Assembly (NCBI GenBank): GCA_947177495.1
Contig: CAMWUS010000078.1
Coordinates: 1-6,689 of the forward strand
Source of the DNA: an uncultured Clostridia bacterium
Lineage (GTDB): Bacteria > Bacillota > Clostridia > Christensenellales > Borkfalkiaceae
Length of the DNA: 6,689 nt
Direction of reading: 5' to 3'
The translations under genes were made by a program, and so were the position numbers. This document shows, one piece after another, positions 1 to 6,478 of this stretch. The notes beneath the pieces are model-generated. The model was not told where the DNA came from. It worked only from the letters and a program-made list of their open reading frames with translations, and made no database searches. Numbering within the stretch: position 1 is the first letter of the stretch; each line of letters opens with the position of its first letter.

Positions 1-1038
1 CGCCTCGTGAGCGTCTTGCGCCTGCTTCTTGGTGGCGTAATGATTGGGCTTTTCGGGAACGTAATCTTCGCCGTAGCGGGTTTTGATATACTCCCGCGCC
101 GCCGCCTGCGCCTCTTCGGAAACGCGGGTGGAGTCCGTTCTGATGTAAGTAACGAAAGCGATATGCTCGCCGCCCACGTCGATACCCTCGTACAAGTGCT
201 GCGCCATGAGCATGGTTTCGGGCGCGGTCATGCCGAGCTTGTTGGAAGCGTCCTGCTGCAAAGTACTCGTGGTGAAGGGTGCGGGCGCGTGCGATTTGGT
301 AATCGCTTTCTTTACGCTCGCAACGGTATAGTTCCCCGCCGCAAGCGCCGCCAAAACGGCGTCGGCTTCCTCTTTGTTGCCTACTTTGAATTTCTTGTCG
401 CCGCACTTTTCGAGGAGCGCCTTAAAGGGCGCAAACTTCTTTTCCGTGTCCTGTAAGTCGGCGTGAATGCTCCAATATTCTTCGGGCACGAACGCCTGAA
501 TTTCGCGTTCCCTGTCCACAACTAAGCGGAGCGCAACCGATTGCACCCGCCCTGCGGAAAGCCCGTTCTGTATTTTATTGTTCAAAAGAGGAGAGAGCTT
601 GTAACCCACAAGCCTGTCCATCACGCGGCGCGCCTGTTGCGCGTCCACGAGATTGTAGTTGATGGTACGCGGATTTTTGAGCGCGCGCTCCACCGCTTTG
701 GGAGAAATCTCGTTGAACTCGATGCGGTTTTTACCCTCCGCGTCTAATCCCAAAACCGTTTGCAAATGCCAAGAAATCGCCTCGCCCTCGCGGTCGGGGT
801 CGGTTGCAAGGAAAATTCTGTCCGCGCGCTTTGCCTCGTCGGCAAGGCGTTTCACCGTTTCCTCTTTCCCGATGGAAGTGACATAGCGCGGCTCGAAGTT
901 TTTATCGATGGCAACGCCGAGCGTCTTTTGGGGCAAATCGCGAATGTGTCCGCCCGAAGCGTCTACGCGGTATTTCCCCTTTAAGTATTTGGAAATGGTT
1001 TTCGCCTTGGACGGCGACTCTACGATGATTAAATCCAT
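1..1038 (-). CDS. topA: DNA topoisomerase I (type IA), N-terminal 346 residues, cut by window edge
   Basis: Relaxes negatively supercoiled DNA by nicking one strand through a 5'-phosphotyrosine and passing the other strand; it keeps chromosome supercoiling in balance behind transcription and replication. The reading frame is open from the ATG at 1038 to the left edge with no stop. Seen in the translation: a Toprim domain with the N-terminal Glu at residue 7 (IIVESPSKAK) and the acidic triad TDPDREGEAI (D80, D82, E84); the LSAGRVQ motif at 160-166; and the catalytic loop YIRTDSTR at 298-305, with Y298 as the expected nucleophile. The last visible residues end in QDAHEA, which in the family leads into the conserved IRPT. 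The missing part should hold the rest of the core and any C-terminal zinc ribbons. It is the last visible gene of comM-dprA-topA, 7 bases behind the dprA stop. Identification is secure; full length is unknown. Confidence 0.97.
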   Translation of the reverse strand, partial: MDLIIVESPSKAKTISKYLKGKYRVDASGGHIRDLPQKTLGVAIDKNFEPRYVTSIGKEETVKRLADEAKRADRIFLATDPDREGEAISWHLQTVLGLDAEGKNRIEFNEISPKAVERALKNPRTINYNLVDAQQARRVMDRLVGYKLSPLLNNKIQNGLSAGRVQSVALRLVVDREREIQAFVPEEYWSIHADLQDTEKKFAPFKALLEKCGDKKFKVGNKEEADAVLAALAAGNYTVASVKKAITKSHAPAPFTTSTLQQDASNKLGMTAPETMLMAQHLYEGIDVGGEHIAFVTYIRTDSTRVSEEAQAAAREYIKTRYGEDYVPEKPNHYATKKQAQDAHEA

Positions 1039-1048
1039 AACTCTCCTA
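1039..1048 (-). promoter_or_regulatory. topA ribosome binding site overlapping the dprA stop codon
   Basis: On the minus strand the dprA stop TAG (1048-1046) runs into AGGAGAG, followed closely by the topA ATG. The AGGAG core lies at 1047-1043 with a short 4-base gap to the start. No room remains for a promoter or terminator, so topA is expected to be translated from the same messenger as dprA, possibly coupled to dprA termination. The strong site supports 1038 as the topA start. Confidence 0.75.
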
Positions 1049-2116
1049 TACTGCGGCGTACTTGTTTCCGCCCGATTTTACTGCCAAATTTTTCAGTTCC
1101 AAGGCGGAAAGTACTGCCGCCGCCTCGTATATTTTCATGCCCGCTTTGTCCGCAAGCTCGGCAACGTGCGCCTCGCCGCTTTCGCGGAGCACGCAAAGCA
1201 TCTTCTCCTCCTCGGGAGGAAGCGTAACGGTTTCCCGCCGAGTGCTTTGTATGCCGTAATTCGTTAAAATATCTTCCGTGCAGGTGACGAGATACGCGCC
1301 CTTTTGTATGAGCGCATTGCACCCCGCGCCCTGAGCTACCCCTACGTTATGCGGAAGTGCGAACACGTCCCGCCCGTAATCGAGCGCGGCGTTCGCCGTG
1401 ATAAGCGTACCGCTCTTTGCTCCCGCAGAGAGCACGAACACGCCCTCCGAAAGCCCCGCCAAGATGCGGTTGCGCGCATGGAAGGAATACTTCTTCGCGC
1501 CTTCCCGCATAGGATATTCGCTGAGCACCAAACCGCTCTTTGCCACCCGCGCTTTCAGGGAAGCGTGCGAGGCGGGATAACAGGTATCGAGCCCCGTGGG
1601 AAGCACGCAGATGAGGTTTCCGCTCTCTATCGCGCCCGAAACGGCGGCGCTGTCTCCGCCCTCTGCAAGCCCCGTTACGATTACGAAATGCTCCGCAAGT
1701 TCCGCAGAAATTTGCTTGCCCACCTTCTCCGCCCAAGCGGGCGTAATGCGCGAGCCGACGATACAGAATTTACGTTTGCTGAGAAGCGAACGGTTTCCCT
1801 CGCCGAACAGCACAAAGGGCGGTTCGGGAATGGCTTTTAAGCTCTCTGGATAGTCGCTATCGAGCACCGTAATTGCAAAGCGGTTGGTGCGTTCCATGTC
1901 CGCAAGCAGACGGGCAAGGTCGGCTTCCCGCATTCCGCGCTGTTTATTATATACCCCGCTTTCCCCCTTTTTTATCAGAACGGCGGAAAATTTTTCGAAA
2001 TCCTCAAAAAGCGCTTTGGGAGACGGGGCGGTGCGAAGCAACTGCATGCGTTCCCGATAGTCAAACGGCGTACAGCCGCACAGCCATATGAGCGCTTGTT
2101 CCTCGGTGTAACTCAT
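1046..2116 (-). CDS. dprA: DNA-processing protein DprA (DNA-protecting, RecA-loading), 356 residues
   Basis: Cytoplasmic protein that binds single-stranded DNA entering during natural transformation, shields it from nucleases and loads RecA. Three regions are visible: an N-terminal helical (HhH/SAM-like) part, about residues 1-80; the central Rossmann-type DprA/Smf domain, about 85-285; and a C-terminal winged-helix (DML1-like) domain, about 298-356. Family motifs in order: IVGSR (119-123), GLAEGGD (149-155), TGLDTCYP (174-181), SEYP (199-202), F-x-x-RNRI (212-218), SGTLIT (235-240), GRDVFALP (248-255) and GCN (265-267). Length is normal for Firmicutes. Some positions are off consensus: the usual GIDAAAH reads GGDSAAV, and the usual FPRRNRI reads FHARNRI. 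The start overlaps the comM stop as ATGA, and topA follows after 7 bases. Identification is secure. Whether the cell is transformable cannot be judged from this window, since dprA is often kept in species not known to transform. Confidence 0.95.
   Translation of the reverse strand: MSYTEEQALIWLCGCTPFDYRERMQLLRTAPSPKALFEDFEKFSAVLIKKGESGVYNKQRGMREADLARLLADMERTNRFAITVLDSDYPESLKAIPEPPFVLFGEGNRSLLSKRKFCIVGSRITPAWAEKVGKQISAELAEHFVIVTGLAEGGDSAAVSGAIESGNLICVLPTGLDTCYPASHASLKARVAKSGLVLSEYPMREGAKKYSFHARNRILAGLSEGVFVLSAGAKSGTLITANAALDYGRDVFALPHNVGVAQGAGCNALIQKGAYLVTCTEDILTNYGIQSTRRETVTLPPEEEKMLCVLRESGEAHVAELADKAGMKIYEAAAVLSALELKNLAVKSGGNKYAAV
2113..2116 (-). promoter_or_regulatory. ATGA stop/start overlap coupling comM and dprA
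   Basis: The comM stop TGA (2115-2113) and the dprA start ATG (2116-2114) share bases as ATGA. The upstream sequence holds only a TAGG directly touching the start, too close to act as a normal ribosome binding site. This points to dprA being translated by re-initiation or coupling from comM, which would tie the two protein amounts together. The overlap is seen directly; the coupling is inferred. Confidence 0.7.
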
Positions 2117-3636
2117 CCTATTTTATCGTATATGCGGTAAGAGACCGCCTCGAACACGTGCTTGGGTAAAATTTCTTCGCTGTTGTCCAAATCCGCAATC
2201 GTGCGCGCGACTTTTACGATTCTCGAGCGAGCACGGGCGGAAAGCCCCATGCGCTCGAACGCGGAACGCAAAATTTTATCGCCCTCGGCGGAAAGGCGGC
2301 AGAACTCGTTGAGCTCGCGCTCCCCCATTTCCGCATTGGTATTCATGCCGTACCCCTCGAAGCGATTGTGCTGAATGCGTCGCGCCATATTTACCCGCTC
2401 TTTGACGGAAGCGGACGACTCCTGCATTTCGGTAGAAGTAAGCTCGTCGTAGGAAACGTTATCCACTTCCACCTGCAAGTCGATACGGTCCAAAAGCGGA
2501 CCCGATACCTTTTTGCGGTAACTGCGAATTTCGGCGGGAGTGCAACTGCAAGTGCGGTCAGCCGAGCCGTAGTTTCCGCAGGGGCAGGGGTTCATGCTCG
2601 CGCACAACATAAAGCGTGCGGGGAATGTGTAGGTACCGCCCGCGCGCGAAACGGTGATCACGCCGTCCTCTAAGGGCTGACGGAGCGCTTCGAGCGTGGA
2701 ACGCTTGTATTCGGGAAGCTCGTCCAAAAACAGCACACCGCCGTGCGCAAGCGAAATTTCGCCGGGGTGAACGACGCGGTTTCCCCCGCCGCACATGGAA
2801 ACGGTGGTCGCCGTATGGTGCGGGGTGCGGAAAGGACGAACGCTCACAATGCCCTCTTCCCCCAAAACACCCGCTACGGAATGGATCTTGGTAATTTCCA
2901 GCGCTTCCTCGAAATTCAAATCGGGCATGACGGTGGGAAGACAGCGCGCGATCATGGTTTTGCCCGTACCGGGAGGACCCATTAACAGCACGTTGTGCCC
3001 GCCCGCTACCGCAATTTCGATTGCGCGGCGCGCCACGGGTTGCCCCTTTACGAACTTCAAATCCGCAGAGCCCTTCGGATTGGGATGCACGGTATATTCG
3101 CACGTTTCAAGCGGAGATATGGGATTTACGCCCACGAGGTGCCTTACCACTTCCGCAAGCGTGTGGGCGGGATATATTTCCGCACCGCCCAAAAAGCGCG
3201 CTTCCTTTGCATTCCCCGCGGGAATGATAAAGCGGGTAAACCCGTGCGCCTTCGCGGAAATGAGAATGGGCAGCATTCCCGACACGGGACGCAAATCGCC
3301 GTTGAGCGCAAGCTCGCCCAAAAATACAGTATCCTTCACGTCCGCGCCGATCAGCTGTTCGCTCGCTTTCAACAAGCTTACCGCAATGGCAAGGTCGAAC
3401 GACGCGCCCTCTTTCTTAATGTCCGCAGGCGCGAAGTTGACGGTTATCTTATTCATGGGAAAGAGCATGCCGCTGTTTTTGAGTGCGGAGCGCACGCGCT
3501 CCTTGCTCTCTTTCACGGCGGTGTCGGGAAGCCCCACCATCTCGTAGGCGGGCACGCCCTTATTGACGTCCGTTTCCACTTCTACGGGAACGCCCTCGAG
3601 CCCGTTCAGTGCGTAACATATAACCTTGGCTATCAT
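2113..3636 (-). CDS. comM: ComM/YifB family AAA+ ATPase (Mg-chelatase-like), 507 residues
   Basis: AAA+ protein of the YifB/ComM family. Vibrio ComM is a hexameric helicase that drives branch migration while transforming DNA is integrated; the role in Clostridia is inferred from homology and from the adjacent dprA. Domains in order: an N-terminal ChlI/Lon-like fold (about 1-170, opening VICYALNGLEGVPVEVE, with YEMVGLPDTAVKES near 31-44), the AAA+ Mg-chelatase core (about 190-395), and a C-terminal helical ChlI domain (about 410-503). Key residues: Walker A GPPGTGKT at 220-227, Walker B VLFLDELPE at 301-309, NPCPCG at 349-354 with further cysteines at 363 and 365 (a likely metal-binding knuckle), the GPLLDRID arginine-finger region at 379-386, and GLSARAR at 464-470 in the sensor-2 area. 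The frame is open back to 3831, but 3636 is chosen because family similarity begins exactly there, an AAGGA site sits 9 bases upstream, and the extra 65 codons would run through a non-coding tandem repeat. Length is normal for the family. Confidence 0.95.
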   Translation of the reverse strand: MIAKVICYALNGLEGVPVEVETDVNKGVPAYEMVGLPDTAVKESKERVRSALKNSGMLFPMNKITVNFAPADIKKEGASFDLAIAVSLLKASEQLIGADVKDTVFLGELALNGDLRPVSGMLPILISAKAHGFTRFIIPAGNAKEARFLGGAEIYPAHTLAEVVRHLVGVNPISPLETCEYTVHPNPKGSADLKFVKGQPVARRAIEIAVAGGHNVLLMGPPGTGKTMIARCLPTVMPDLNFEEALEITKIHSVAGVLGEEGIVSVRPFRTPHHTATTVSMCGGGNRVVHPGEISLAHGGVLFLDELPEYKRSTLEALRQPLEDGVITVSRAGGTYTFPARFMLCASMNPCPCGNYGSADRTCSCTPAEIRSYRKKVSGPLLDRIDLQVEVDNVSYDELTSTEMQESSASVKERVNMARRIQHNRFEGYGMNTNAEMGERELNEFCRLSAEGDKILRSAFERMGLSARARSRIVKVARTIADLDNSEEILPKHVFEAVSYRIYDKIG

Positions 3637-3652
3637 TGGTATTTTTCCTTTT
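3637..3652 (-). promoter_or_regulatory. comM ribosome binding site
   Basis: On the minus strand AAGGA (3650-3646) lies 9 bases before the ATG at 3636. It settles the comM start against the longer open frame that reaches 3831. Confidence 0.75.
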
Positions 3653-3739
3653 CTAATCCCACAAAAATACTTCGTCTTTTTGCGGGAGCCCTTAACTAAT
3701 CCCACAAAAATACTTCGTCTTTTTGCGGGAGCCCTTAAC
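3653..3739 (-). repeat. Perfect 43-bp tandem duplication, each copy a stem-loop, in the comM leader
   Basis: Copies at 3653-3695 and 3696-3738 are identical, and the identity runs one base further (3739). Read on the minus strand (the comM transcript sense) each copy contains CCCGCAAAAA, a 9-base loop, then TTTTTGTGGG: ten pairs including one G-U. On the plus strand the same position would be an A-C mismatch, so the folded RNA is better on the comM side. Each copy also carries GGGCTCCC directly overlapping the left arm. The 43-bp period is not a multiple of three, so the copies would be read in different frames; this argues against coding. No U-run follows either hairpin, so they do not look like ordinary terminators. 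They may be a dispersed genomic repeat or a leader RNA element; function is unknown. Confidence 0.85.
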
Positions 3740-3742
3740 AAA

Positions 3743-3772
3743 CTTACGCTCCCCGACGAGCGGGGAGCAAGC
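3743..3772 (-). terminator. GC-rich hairpin just after the membrane protein gene; possible weak terminator
   Basis: GCTCCCCG (3748-3755), a 5-base loop, and CGGGGAGC (3761-3768) form a perfect 8-bp stem beginning 7 bases after the stop codon of the upstream gene. On the minus strand the hairpin is followed by GTAAGTTTGTT, only a poor U-run. It may act as a weak or factor-assisted terminator, or as a 3'-end stabiliser with read-through into comM. I see no convincing promoter between it and comM, so some read-through is plausible. Confidence 0.5.
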
Positions 3773-3775
3773 GTA

Positions 3776-5803
3776 TTAGCAAATGGGAATTGAGAAGGTA
3801 AACGGCACGGCGAGCAAGAAGCATACCGCAAGCAAAGCTATCGTTACGATTGAAACGATTTTTGCCGCTTTGCCGATTTTTCCTTCCTGCGCGGTGAAGT
3901 ATTCCGTACCGCCCGCCGCGAGCAAGAATGCGGCAAGATAAGCGAGCATGAAGAACGCAAGCGTTCCCTTTGCAAACGCGGCACATATGAGCGAAACCGC
4001 AAGTAAGGCAAGCGGGACGATCACGCAAGCAAGCTCGCTCTTTTCGCCTTTCCCTTGCAGGATCATTACGATTCTGTAAATTGCATAGCCGATGCCGAAC
4101 AGCCCCGCGAGCGCCGCAACGGCGTTCATCGCAATCAGCGTAATTGCATAGTGTTCGCCCGTGCCGCGGAATACGGTGTACAGGATACTCCATACGTTTC
4201 CGTCGTGCGCGGTCCCTACGAAACCGCCCGCGAACAGCTTCGCCGCCAACGTAAATACGTTTGCGCTCGAAAGCCTGTACAGCTTGGAAGTCGTAAGGAA
4301 TACGGGCAACGTGAACAACAGCGAGAGCAGCATTGCGCCGATAATCAAGCTCGTAAAGAACGCAGCGGGCGCAATCGTGGTCTTTCTGCGGTAGTCGTGC
4401 AAAATGCCCTGCAATTCGTCCTTTGCGGGCGTGGGCATATCGACGTCCTCGTTCTTGGGAGGAAGGGACGCAAGCTCTTCCTCGTACGCGGCAATGGCGG
4501 GTTCGAGAGCGGTGGCACGCTGTTTGCGCATGCGGAAAATTCCCGCAACGAACAGCCCCGCAACTCCCGCGACAGGAATCACGAACGCGCCGTTTACGCA
4601 AATCGCGGCGGCGGCGCAAAGTCCGCCGATAACAAGCGGAAGCGCCTCAGTTGCGCTCGCCTTTTTCATGCCGAACGCAAAGAAGCGGTAAGCCACGTAA
4701 AGCGCGGCGACCGCGAAGAATACGCCGATCATCAGCGGGGTACCGAGGTGCCCCAAGCCGAACGAGAAGTTGCAGAGCGCGTAGATGAGCGCAACCGCAA
4801 AGCCCGCCTTTTCACTGCCGAACAGCGCTTTTGCGAAGAAGAACGCAAGTACCAACACGCCGAAAGAAGCGAGCATCGGGAAGAAGCGCAACCCGAACGG
4901 ATTCATGCCGAAAATCACCGTTCCGAATGCAAGCAGGCTTGTCCCGAAAGCATTGTAAACGGTATCGCCGTGATACTCGTTGTTTGCGTTAATGGGATTG
5001 CCTTCGCGCATTTCTGCAATCGTCATCATGCTGTAAACCTCTTCCTTGCCGAAACGGTAGAAAGAAGATTGCGCCGTGCTCGGAATATACTGCGCGTCTA
5101 TCAATGCCTCCGCGCGCGCTTTCGCCTCTTCGGGCGACTCGTTGTTGAGTACCGTCGCGCTCTGTACGGTTGCGGGAATTACCACGATTTCGCCCGTCGT
5201 CTCGGTGGAAGAGTTTTCCTTCAACACCTCGCCCACAAACACGATTTCGTTGATGAGCACGTTGCGCGACTCCACGAACAGTTTATAATATCCATAGCTG
5301 CTCACGCGGTTGTAGTCGTTGCCCTTGGTGAACAGCTCGTGGAAAGGCGTTACCCAATTAAACACCGCGTCGGTAACCGCCGTACGCGCTGCGGGCTCTT
5401 GCCCCCCTTCCTGCTCCACGGGCGCCACAAGATTTTCGATGGTAGCTTTGTATTGATAGTTCGCCGAGGTAGACGTGGGATTACTGCTCCCAGCGCGGCG
5501 CAACGTCATCGTTACGTCCTCGCCCTCTTTGGAATAGAGCACGGCGATATTCAGGTAAACTTCTTTCATGCGAAGATTTTTACGGCTGATCTCCGTATCG
5601 TTCTCGTCCTTCTCCACAATGTCGGACAGCTTAAACACAACGCTGAAATTGTCCTGCCCCTTGCCGGAAGCATACAACTCGTACGCCTTGCCCGTGCCCT
5701 TTACCGAGCCGAGCGTCCCCAGCCCGAGCGCAAGAAAGACGAGCGCGAGCACCAAAAACGCGAGCATGAAGAAAGAGAGCTTGTTCTTATTGTTCTTTGT
5801 CAT
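3776..5803 (-). CDS. Polytopic membrane protein, divergent Pmt/GT39 (GT-C)-like, with N-terminal discoidin-like outer domain, 675 residues
   Basis: Seen: a charged N-terminus (KNNKNK) and a first membrane segment at about 11-33; a soluble, beta-rich region at about 40-245 ending near 170-195 in YYKLFVESRNVLINEIVFVGE, which resembles the closing strands of a discoidin/F5-8C jelly roll and should lie outside the membrane; then about eleven hydrophobic segments between 283 and 668, interrupted by a charged loop at about 425-475, probably cytoplasmic. The stretch GMNPFGLRFFPMLASFGVLV (299-318) and the helices after it resemble bacterial protein O-mannosyltransferase relatives, which move a sugar from a polyprenyl-phosphate carrier to an acceptor outside the membrane. 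The expected acidic DE appears as EE (254-255), and the HPPLGK and ARIATxD-type motifs are not recognisable. Catalysis is therefore uncertain; it may be a divergent enzyme or a non-catalytic relative. The start at 5803 has AGGGA 9 bases upstream (5817-5813) and its own promoter. It is not obviously related in function to its neighbours. Confidence 0.75.
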   Translation of the reverse strand: MTKNNKNKLSFFMLAFLVLALVFLALGLGTLGSVKGTGKAYELYASGKGQDNFSVVFKLSDIVEKDENDTEISRKNLRMKEVYLNIAVLYSKEGEDVTMTLRRAGSSNPTSTSANYQYKATIENLVAPVEQEGGQEPAARTAVTDAVFNWVTPFHELFTKGNDYNRVSSYGYYKLFVESRNVLINEIVFVGEVLKENSSTETTGEIVVIPATVQSATVLNNESPEEAKARAEALIDAQYIPSTAQSSFYRFGKEEVYSMMTIAEMREGNPINANNEYHGDTVYNAFGTSLLAFGTVIFGMNPFGLRFFPMLASFGVLVLAFFFAKALFGSEKAGFAVALIYALCNFSFGLGHLGTPLMIGVFFAVAALYVAYRFFAFGMKKASATEALPLVIGGLCAAAAICVNGAFVIPVAGVAGLFVAGIFRMRKQRATALEPAIAAYEEELASLPPKNEDVDMPTPAKDELQGILHDYRRKTTIAPAAFFTSLIIGAMLLSLLFTLPVFLTTSKLYRLSSANVFTLAAKLFAGGFVGTAHDGNVWSILYTVFRGTGEHYAITLIAMNAVAALAGLFGIGYAIYRIVMILQGKGEKSELACVIVPLALLAVSLICAAFAKGTLAFFMLAYLAAFLLAAGGTEYFTAQEGKIGKAAKIVSIVTIALLAVCFLLAVPFTFSIPIC

Positions 5804-5841
5804 AGTGGTAGTTCCCTATTATAATGTATAATACAATTCCT

Positions 5842-5870
5842 ATTTTAACCGATAAAGCGGAAATTGTAAA
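5842..5870 (-). promoter_or_regulatory. Sigma-70-type promoter of the membrane protein gene
   Basis: On the minus strand TTTACA (5870-5865), a 17-base spacer and TAAAAT (5847-5842), each one base off consensus. Transcription would start near 5835, giving a leader of about 30 bases that contains the AGGGA site at 5817-5813. A TATAAT also occurs at 5823-5818, but it lies too close to the start codon and has no matching -35. With the rplS terminator upstream, this gene is probably transcribed separately from rplS. Confidence 0.7.
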
Positions 5871-5931
5871 CGGATTTTTAAAGATTTCCCGAACTTTTTT
5901 ATAAACGCAAAGAAAAAGGCGCGTTTTTTGC

Positions 5932-5965
5932 AAAAAAACAACCCGCCATTGACTTTTGGCGGGTT
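5932..5965 (-). terminator. Intrinsic terminator of rplS
   Basis: Read on the minus strand: AACCCGCC (5965-5958), a 10-base loop, GGCGGGTT (5947-5940), one G, then seven T (5938-5932). The 8-bp stem with a long U-run is a classic rho-independent terminator, starting about 20 bases after the rplS stop. The plus strand also has a T-rich flank (TTTGTTTTT), but no plus-strand gene ends here. Confidence 0.9.
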
Positions 5966-5985
5966 TGTTTTTCGATTGCGGAAAA

Positions 5986-6327
5986 TTAGATTTTTTCCTT
6001 GATTTTCGCCGCTTTGCCGGTAAGCCCTCTCAGGTAGTAGAGCTTTGCTCTTCTTACCTTGCCCGCGCGGACGACGGTGACGTACGCCACCTTAGGGGAA
6101 TGCAGGGGGAAGCAACGTTCCACGCCTACGCCGAACGAAAGACGACGCACGGTGAACGTTTCGCGGATGCCGCCGTTTTTCTTTGCGATTACGACGCCCT
6201 CGAAATTCTGAACTCTCTCCTTGCCGCCCTCGATGATGCGGTAGCCGACTTTGACGGGGTCGCCCACGTTAAACTGGGGAACCTTGTCCTTCATGCCCTC
6301 GGCTTCGATCTGCTCGATGAGTCCCAT
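5986..6327 (-). CDS. rplS: 50S ribosomal protein L19, 113 residues
   Basis: Large-subunit ribosomal protein found at the 30S-50S interface, where it contacts 16S rRNA in an intersubunit bridge. The sequence is a typical full-length L19: FNVGDPVKVGYRIIEGGKER near 19-38, VQNFEGVVIAKKNGG (39-53), ETFTVRRLSFGVGVERCFP (56-74), the HSPKVAYVTVVRAGKVRRAKLYYLR region (76-100), and a basic C-terminal tail. The start at 6327 has a strong GGAGG site 10 bases upstream (6342-6338). It has its own promoter, leader and terminator, so it is probably a single-gene transcript. In many bacteria rplS is the last gene after rpsP-rimM-trmD; here a divergent gene lies upstream instead. It is strongly expressed and likely self-regulated through its leader. 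Confidence 0.97.
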   Translation of the reverse strand: MGLIEQIEAEGMKDKVPQFNVGDPVKVGYRIIEGGKERVQNFEGVVIAKKNGGIRETFTVRRLSFGVGVERCFPLHSPKVAYVTVVRAGKVRRAKLYYLRGLTGKAAKIKEKI

Positions 6328-6353
6328 TTTGACTTTACCTCCGTAATTTACGC

Positions 6354-6387
6354 GACGTTCATTCCCGCTATGCGGCAGAGGAACGCC
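6354..6387 (-). promoter_or_regulatory. Structured rplS 5' leader, candidate L19 autoregulatory hairpin
   Basis: Between the predicted transcription start (about 6396) and the rplS ribosome binding site, the minus-strand RNA can pair GGCGTTC (6387-6381) with GAACGTC (6360-6354): seven pairs with one G-U. Inside, CCGC (6375-6372) pairs with GCGG (6368-6365) around a 3-base loop, with an internal loop of 5 and 3 bases between the two stems. L19 leader RNAs are a known class in Firmicutes. I could not compare this to the class consensus from memory, so the assignment rests on position and foldability only. Confidence 0.45.
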
Positions 6388-6402
6388 CGAAGTCCGTATG
6401 GA

Positions 6403-6431
6403 ATTATAAACGATTTTGCAAAGAATTGCAA
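6403..6431 (-). promoter_or_regulatory. Strong sigma-70-type promoter of rplS
   Basis: On the minus strand TTGCAA (6431-6426), a 17-base spacer and a perfect TATAAT (6408-6403). The predicted transcript start near 6396 leaves a leader of about 69 bases ahead of the rplS ATG. Confidence 0.85.
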
Positions 6432-6478
6432 GCTATTTTACCCCCTTTTACAAAAAAATTTTAATTTCGCAAAACCCA

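Noticed and set aside
2795..3699. Two long plus-strand frames (2795-3547 and 2995-3699) inside comM
   Set aside because: They lie opposite a well-conserved AAA+ ATPase with all motifs intact. The translations show no recognisable domain.
3653..3739. Start of a CRISPR array or an attachment site
   Set aside because: The copies abut with no spacer, there are only two, and no cas, integrase or transposase gene is near.
3637..3831. A 65-codon N-terminal extension of ComM starting at 3831
   Set aside because: It would begin inside the upstream membrane protein gene and run through a GC hairpin and a 43-bp repeat whose period shifts the frame. ComM similarity and the ribosome binding site both start at 3636.
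3744..4619. A 291-codon minus-strand frame overlapping the end of the membrane protein gene
   Set aside because: It is Arg/Cys-rich, out of frame with the recognised gene and matches no family; it is a shadow frame.
5818..5823. Second TATAAT close to the membrane protein start as a promoter
   Set aside because: It has no suitable -35 at 16-18 bases, and transcription from it would begin almost at the ribosome binding site.
4055..5824. A 589-codon open frame on the plus strand opposite the membrane protein gene
   Set aside because: Its composition is dominated by Arg, His, Glu and Ala with no domain or membrane pattern. It mirrors the codon bias of the real minus-strand gene, which has a promoter, a ribosome binding site and a coherent membrane topology.
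5924..5939. Palindrome centred on TTTTTTGCAAAAAA beside the rplS terminator
   Set aside because: It arises from A- and T-runs next to the terminator's own U-run; there is no need to invoke a separate site.
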